A stretch of 40,405 nt of DNA from Methanocalculaceae archaeon (GTDB lineage: Archaea > Halobacteriota > Methanomicrobia > Methanomicrobiales > Methanocorpusculaceae). This document shows positions 35,703-40,405 of this stretch, piece by piece. The number at the start of each line of letters is the position of its first letter. Position 1 is the stretch's first letter. The DNA lies in the NCBI GenBank assembly GCA_031262705.1, contig JAISHD010000075.1, positions 1-40,405 of the forward strand, read 5' to 3'. The notes beneath the pieces were generated by a model that saw nothing but the letters and a program-made list of their open reading frames with translations, searched no databases and had not been told where the DNA came from. The translations under genes were made by a program, and so were the position numbers.

Positions 35703-36589
35703 AGGAAGAATATCCCGAACACGAAGAACATCACGGACACCATGTCCACGAACACTCGCACATCGAAGGATACACGCACACGCATGAGCATTCGCATGAC
35801 GTGCCGCACGAACATCATGGAAACACCCCCGGAAAAGCGATCCTCACGGTGGAAGACGTAGATTTTGAGTACCGGTCGGATCCGGTGTTACAGGACATCA
35901 CGGTGGGTGTTGCCCGGGGGGAGATTCTGGCGATTCTCGGACCGAACGGTGTCGGCAAGTCCACGCTGCTGAAGTGTATGAACCTGATCCTGAAACCAAA
36001 GGCGGGAGCAATTCTTCTGGAGGAGATGGACCTGACCAAGATGTCGGGCACAGAGATTGCACGAAACGTGGGATATGTTGCCCAGCGCAACGAGTCGGCG
36101 CGGATGACGGTGTTTGACACGGTGCTGCTCGGCAGAAAGCCGCATCTCGGCTGGAAGGTAACGGAGAAGGATTATGAAATCGTGGACGCCGCCCTGCGGC
36201 GTCTCGGTCTTGCCGATATGCAGCTGCGCTACATTGATGAGATCTCCGGCGGCGAACTGCAGCGGGTCTGCATCTGCCGGGCAATTGTACAGGAGCCGTC
36301 GGTCCTTCTGCTGGATGAACCGACCTCGGCACTGGATCTCTGCCGGCAGATGGCAATTCTCCGGGTCATCCGTGACGTGGTGGATCATCACAACGTGGCA
36401 ACGATTATGACGATGCATGATCTCAATCTCGCCCTGCGGTTTGCCGACCGGTTCTTATTCATGAAGGACGGAAAAATCTATGCGGCATGTGACCGGAGCG
36501 GTGTTACGGCGGACATGATCGAGGCGGTGTACGGCATTGCGGTTGATATTGTGATGCATAAGGGAATGCCGATGGTGGTTCCGCGTTAA
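35699..36589 (+). CDS. FecE/BtuD-type ABC ATPase with His-rich N-terminus
   Basis: A 296-residue ATPase with GTG start overlapping the permease stop (GTGA). Walker A GPNGVGKST, Q-loop YVAQRN, signature SGGELQR, Walker B LLLDEPTS and the H-loop TMHDLN are all present. The first ~40 residues hold 17 or so histidines, for example EHEEHHGHHVHEHSH. Such an N-terminal His stretch is absent from standard FecE/BtuD and suggests metal binding or sensing by the ATPase, perhaps nickel or cobalt (inference). Confidence 0.92.
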   Translation: MKEEYPEHEEHHGHHVHEHSHIEGYTHTHEHSHDVPHEHHGNTPGKAILTVEDVDFEYRSDPVLQDITVGVARGEILAILGPNGVGKSTLLKCMNLILKPKAGAILLEEMDLTKMSGTEIARNVGYVAQRNESARMTVFDTVLLGRKPHLGWKVTEKDYEIVDAALRRLGLADMQLRYIDEISGGELQRVCICRAIVQEPSVLLLDEPTSALDLCRQMAILRVIRDVVDHHNVATIMTMHDLNLALRFADRFLFMKDGKIYAACDRSGVTADMIEAVYGIAVDIVMHKGMPMVVPR

Positions 36590-36607
36590 CCCTGCACCAC
36601 CGAAAAA

Positions 36608-38776
36608 CTACTGTTTTTCCTCTTCCAAGATGATTTCTCCGGAAGAGACCATCCCGGAGACGCTGCCGCATTCTTCCCTGAGAAGGGAATTGCGCCACCA
36701 GATCGATTTTTCCGTGCCGTCACTGCAAAGTACCGGGCCGTGATAAACCCGATCCTCGACATTCAGCAGCCCGGACATCATCTGTTCAAACGCCTGAAGC
36801 CGGTTTTCCCGTACGGCTGCCGGAACAATCATCTCAAACCAGTTCCTGCCGATCAGATCAGCTTCGGTGTAGCCGAGAAGTTTTGCACCGTATCGGTTGA
36901 TCATCTCGATCACACCGTCACGACGGACAACAACCAGCATAACTCCTGCGACATCCAGATAACTCCGGGTACGATCGCGTTCCCGCTGGAGTTTCTCCTG
37001 TACAAGACAACGGGAAGCAACTGTACTGATCTGAAATGCCGTTGACATAACAATGCCGCGAAGCACTGTATCCGGCGCCTGCGGTGTGGTTGACCCGAGC
37101 ACAATGCAGGCAACCGTTCTGCTTTCGTACACAATCGGCATGAGAACAAGGGATGCGGCATTGTCCATGGTGGAGAGAGTTCCTTCAAGGAACAGACCCA
37201 TCCGGTACTTGTCAAAGATTACCGGTTCGCCTTTGCGGATAATGCGATCCACAATCGAGTCGCGAGGAATTGCCGGAGCAAACCTCCCTCCTCTGGACAT
37301 GAACAGAATATAGTCGTCAAAAATACTCCGCTGGTACACAGCAACCGCTTCAAATCCGCTGATCTTCGGCAACATCTCCATTGCCGGATCCCAGATCTCC
37401 TGTGTGCTGGAAATGCCTTCCAGCACAAACGCAAGCTCCCGTGTCAACAGCTGACGGTTCCGATCCGCGACTTCATCGGAGATATCGGTTGCCATCGTCA
37501 GCAAATACTCACGATCTGCGGAAAGAACCATTGGCAGCACCCGGGCGGAGATGTAATGAACAGTGCCGTCCACCTCGAGGCGATCCTCGGGGACGTTGAC
37601 CGGTCTGCGGAACGCCTTTACCTGATCATGGGCATCGATCAAGTGGCCGGAACCAAGACGGGCAAAAAGTTTGGAGGAGGGGAGACTCCGGATCTCTGAT
37701 CGGCTCATGTGCAGAAATTGTTCTGCTGCGAGGTTGGAGTAGACGATGGCATTTGTTTTCACATCGGTTACGATGATGATGCCCGGAATATTGTCCATGA
37801 CACCATCAAGGAACAGCTTCCATCGTTTGACGCCCTGTTCGGCATTCCGGCGATCCGTGATGTTGCGCAGAGCCCCGTTGTAGCCGAGGAACATGTTTGA
37901 CTCTTCATCAAGGACCACCGGTGTTCCGGAGAACTCGCAGTAGATGCGAGTCCCGTCCTTACAGACAAACGGAAACTCAAGCAGTGTGAATCCGCTCTCA
38001 CGAGATATCTCAGCAGTGAGTTCCCAGGAAAATCGTACGTCAGCACCGGATGGCATGAAATCAGAGAAATGTCTGCCGATCATCTCATCAGGGACATAAC
38101 CGCAGATAGCAGTAATCTGCGGGCTGATGTAACGGATGACCGCATGTTCATCCACCGACCAGATGCAGTCCTGCACTGTTTCAACGAGTCTGCGAAACAT
38201 TGCTTCACTCTGTTCGAGAGCTGCCTCGGCACGGACATGTTCGGTGATATCGTCGAGAACAACGGTGACGCCCGGTTTTCCATCGGTGAGAACCATCGGG
38301 TAGATCTTCTGATCCAGATAATACTCTCGATTATTTCGGAATATCCTCAGTTCGCCCCGGACAGTCTCGCCGTGGATGACACGGCGAATCTGATCTGTGA
38401 GCATGTCACTGCAGAGAGTCTTTGCAGGCCCTTCGTAGATGAGAGAGCCGATAATCTCGTCGGAGGTTATGGACAAAAAGGAGAGCAGCGCCTCATTTAT
38501 CTGAATGACGCGAAGATCACCGTCAACCAGAAGCACCATCTCCGAGGAGAGATTCAGCATGGCAGAGACTGGAACGCGTTTGGAGATGAAAAAAACTTTT
38601 GCTTTGCCGAACGTTCGCATCTCTACCTGCCCTGAGACAAGAAGCGTATCCATGTAGCGTGCGATGGTGTTGCGGTTAAGGTGAGCGGCCTCCGCGATCT
38701 CCGTGACTGACATACCTCGCGGATTGTCCTTGAGAAGAGAAAGAATATCGGAAAAATCGCCTGCCGACTCGTTCAT
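36608..38776 (-). CDS. HTH-PAS multi-domain regulator
   Basis: A 722-residue soluble protein. Residues ~10-60 form a winged helix-turn-helix (MSVTEIAEAAHLNRNTIARYM). Then come PAS domains at about 65-185, 190-315 and 325-440, a GAF-like region at about 455-600 and a last PAS at 605-715. There is no histidine kinase or GGDEF domain, so it appears to be a one-component regulator that senses a ligand or redox state and binds DNA directly. Methanomicrobiales carry many such proteins. Its target is unknown. Confidence 0.85.
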   Translation of the reverse strand: MNESAGDFSDILSLLKDNPRGMSVTEIAEAAHLNRNTIARYMDTLLVSGQVEMRTFGKAKVFFISKRVPVSAMLNLSSEMVLLVDGDLRVIQINEALLSFLSITSDEIIGSLIYEGPAKTLCSDMLTDQIRRVIHGETVRGELRIFRNNREYYLDQKIYPMVLTDGKPGVTVVLDDITEHVRAEAALEQSEAMFRRLVETVQDCIWSVDEHAVIRYISPQITAICGYVPDEMIGRHFSDFMPSGADVRFSWELTAEISRESGFTLLEFPFVCKDGTRIYCEFSGTPVVLDEESNMFLGYNGALRNITDRRNAEQGVKRWKLFLDGVMDNIPGIIIVTDVKTNAIVYSNLAAEQFLHMSRSEIRSLPSSKLFARLGSGHLIDAHDQVKAFRRPVNVPEDRLEVDGTVHYISARVLPMVLSADREYLLTMATDISDEVADRNRQLLTRELAFVLEGISSTQEIWDPAMEMLPKISGFEAVAVYQRSIFDDYILFMSRGGRFAPAIPRDSIVDRIIRKGEPVIFDKYRMGLFLEGTLSTMDNAASLVLMPIVYESRTVACIVLGSTTPQAPDTVLRGIVMSTAFQISTVASRCLVQEKLQRERDRTRSYLDVAGVMLVVVRRDGVIEMINRYGAKLLGYTEADLIGRNWFEMIVPAAVRENRLQAFEQMMSGLLNVEDRVYHGPVLCSDGTEKSIWWRNSLLREECGSVSGMVSSGEIILEEEKQ

Positions 38777-39264
38777 TACTCACATATTTGCCTTCGATAA
38801 CTATAATGCTTTCTTCATGGCTCAGCCACAGAGCCAAACATCAATGCCATGCAATGAAGGATAATCTTAAATACAATAATTACGAATAGTATAATAGTAG
38901 CAACCGGTGCGAACAACACCGGGTGCAGACAGACCAGTGGAACAAACGCAAAAAAAAACTTACAGATTCCATGCAGTCAACGTCAACCGGATACACCACA
39001 CCACAGAAATCCGGAACGAATGACAACACACCTCATCACACACCTACACACCAGCCTACGTGCGGGAGTTTGCAGGTCTGTCCCCAATACAATAACCACT
39101 TCCACAACGGTTAATGACACACACGTACCACTCTCAAAACCCCCAATTTTCCTTTTTAGATGATTTGAAGATTTTTTAAAATTATCTAAGAAAAAATGTA
39201 GTTCACAATCGTTTTGACGGCACCTGCAATGTGCACCTGGACCAGCATCTGTTCATAAAAAAAA
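38777..39264. other. Long non-coding stretch with promoter-like element
   Basis: Nearly 490 bases without a convincing gene. CTTAAATACAATAA at 38866-38879 looks like a plus-strand archaeal TATA box, suggesting a transcript beginning about 38900. The only frame downstream (38923-39114) is T/N/H/Q-rich and low in complexity, unlike a typical protein here. The right part (39130-39210) is A/T-rich. A small RNA is possible but unproven. Confidence 0.35.
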
Positions 39265-40405
39265 TTACAACTCAGGATTTTTGTACGGATCGATCATCTC
39301 AATGCCATGAGATTCCTCTTCCTCACCGTCGATTGCAATCGGGTACTTTCCAGTCAGGCATCCGGTACAGAGATGACTGCACGGAATGCCGATAGCCTCA
39401 ACCAACCCTTCAAGAGAGATGTGAGCAAGACTTGTTGCCTCGATTGCTTCCCGGACCTCCGCAACGGATTTGTGATAGGAGATCAATTCCTCACGCGTCG
39501 GAAAGTCGGTACCCAGATAGCACGGCGCAATAATCGGCGGGGACGCCACGCGGAGATGCACCTCATTTGCACCGAACTCGCGAACCAGTGCGATGCTGCG
39601 GCGCGAGGTCGTGCCTCGGACGATACTGTCGTCCACCAGCACTACGGATTTTCCGGTGATGTGGCCGCGAACCGGATTGAGTTTCATTCGAACAGCCATC
39701 TCCCGTTTTGCCTGCGTCGGCATGATAAAGGTACGACCGGTGTAGCGGTTCTTGATCAGTGCTTCACGGAACGGGATGCCCGATGCTGCCGCATAGCCGG
39801 TGGCAGCGGCAGTGCCGGAGTCAGGAACCGGTGAGACGATGTCAGCCTTGACAGGCGATTCACCTGCGAGAAGGAGACCGGTCTTCTGACGGACATCATA
39901 CACTGAGATACCATCGATCACCGAGTCCGCGCGGGCAAAGTAGATGTACTCAAACACACAGTGGGCAGGAGACTGCGCCGTCATGATCTGCCGCCAGTAC
40001 ACAATGTCTGCTTTGAGGCGGATGCTCTCCCCCGGAGCAACGTCGCGGAGAAGTTTTGCACCGACAGCGTCAAGAGCCACACTTTCAGATGCAACAATGT
40101 GCCCCCCATCTGCAAACTCCCCGAGGCAGAGCGGCTTGATGCCGAGCGGGTCACGGAATGCATACAATACGCCGTCCAGCATGAAGATGACCGCATACGA
40201 TCCACGAATGCTCCGCATGCAGAAGCTGATGGCTTCACCGACAGTGTGACCGTGAATGATCTCGTTTGCAAGAATTGCGGCGATCACTTCAGTGTCAGAG
40301 GTGGTGGAAAAGATGTGGCCCCGGCCTTCATACTCGTAGCGCAGCTCATCGGTGTTGACCAGATTTCCATTGTGGACGATGGAGAGCGAGTGGCCACGGA
40401 ACAGA
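39265..40405 (-). CDS. purF: Amidophosphoribosyltransferase PurF, C-terminal part (5' end outside window)
   Basis: The frame is open to the window edge, adding about 39 residues beyond the track ORF: HSLSIVHNGNLVNTDEL and FSTTSDTE. These are the intact glutamine-site motifs HNGNL and SDTE. Further on come CVFEYIYFARADS, the PRPP motif VVLVDDSIVRGTTS and the late iron-sulfur Cys in LCTGCLTGKYP. It makes phosphoribosylamine from PRPP and glutamine, the first step of purine synthesis. The N-terminal catalytic Cys is beyond the edge. This is the conventional partner of the glutaminase-dead copy at 28809. Confidence 0.95.
   Translation of the reverse strand, partial: LFRGHSLSIVHNGNLVNTDELRYEYEGRGHIFSTTSDTEVIAAILANEIIHGHTVGEAISFCMRSIRGSYAVIFMLDGVLYAFRDPLGIKPLCLGEFADGGHIVASESVALDAVGAKLLRDVAPGESIRLKADIVYWRQIMTAQSPAHCVFEYIYFARADSVIDGISVYDVRQKTGLLLAGESPVKADIVSPVPDSGTAAATGYAAASGIPFREALIKNRYTGRTFIMPTQAKREMAVRMKLNPVRGHITGKSVVLVDDSIVRGTTSRRSIALVREFGANEVHLRVASPPIIAPCYLGTDFPTREELISYHKSVAEVREAIEATSLAHISLEGLVEAIGIPCSHLCTGCLTGKYPIAIDGEEEESHGIEMIDPYKNPEL

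Noticed and set aside
38923-39114. 63-codon T/N/H-rich ORF
   Set aside because: Low complexity, GTG start without support; kept only as part of the unexplained spacer.

Overview
The window reads as chromosomal DNA of a hydrogenotrophic methanogenic archaeon, most likely order Methanomicrobiales and plausibly Methanocorpusculum. The genus is a guess from gene content and was not tested. Supporting genes are both F420 biosynthesis genes cofG and cofD, an FmdE-family protein, archaeal-type IleRS, Lsm and L37e, CX3CX2C radical-SAM FO synthase, type IV pilin-like proteins, many PAS domains and nitrogenase-like NifH/NifD/NifK homologues. Promoters look archaeal (TATA boxes about 25-30 bases before starts) and many genes end in T-tracts.

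Layout. 1-3174: partial MFS transporter, convergent thiC, then an MBL hydrolase overlapping a DUF123 protein. 3191-6780 (minus): a frame-disrupted clostripain-like surface peptidase behind a bacterial-type fmt-def pair. 7052-9803: an accessory island with a degenerate D5/primase-type ATPase, a repeat-rich AT-rich spacer (five exact GGTTAGCA words), a broken HNH gene and a small TGDGYR-type ORF absent from the supplied track. 10003-17625: HAD phosphatase, ileS, cls, a small membrane protein, cofG and purC. 17875-23213: TrkH, a three-gene nitrogenase-like cluster (H, D, K) and a SatP-type acetate transporter. 23262-26634 (minus): aspC-ribH, a frame-disrupted LytS-like membrane protein and a DMT transporter with a very His-rich tail. 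26783-28074: two overlapping pilin-like genes. 28378-31666: lsm, rpl37e, a PurF paralogue with an erased glutaminase site, cofD and a DUF3795 protein. 31682-36589: FmdE-family protein and a FecBCD-type importer with tandem binding proteins and a His-rich ATPase. 36608-40405: a large HTH-PAS regulator and a second, conventional purF running off the end.

How the genes work together. CofG and CofD serve coenzyme F420; PurC and the PurFs serve purine synthesis; SatP would bring in acetate for anabolism; the FecBCD-type system and the His-rich transporter suggest metal handling. The strongest candidate for an undescribed system is the H-D-K nitrogenase-like cluster: both catalytic-type subunits keep three cysteines at the positions that hold the P-cluster in nitrogenase, unlike the single-subunit CfbD of F430 synthesis. 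Other notable points are the glutaminase-dead PurF next to its conventional paralogue and a formylation/deformylation gene pair in an archaeon.

Four genes are broken by simple lesions whose reversal restores an open frame. They may be real young pseudogenes or assembly errors, and read data would decide. No rRNA, tRNA or CRISPR array was found.
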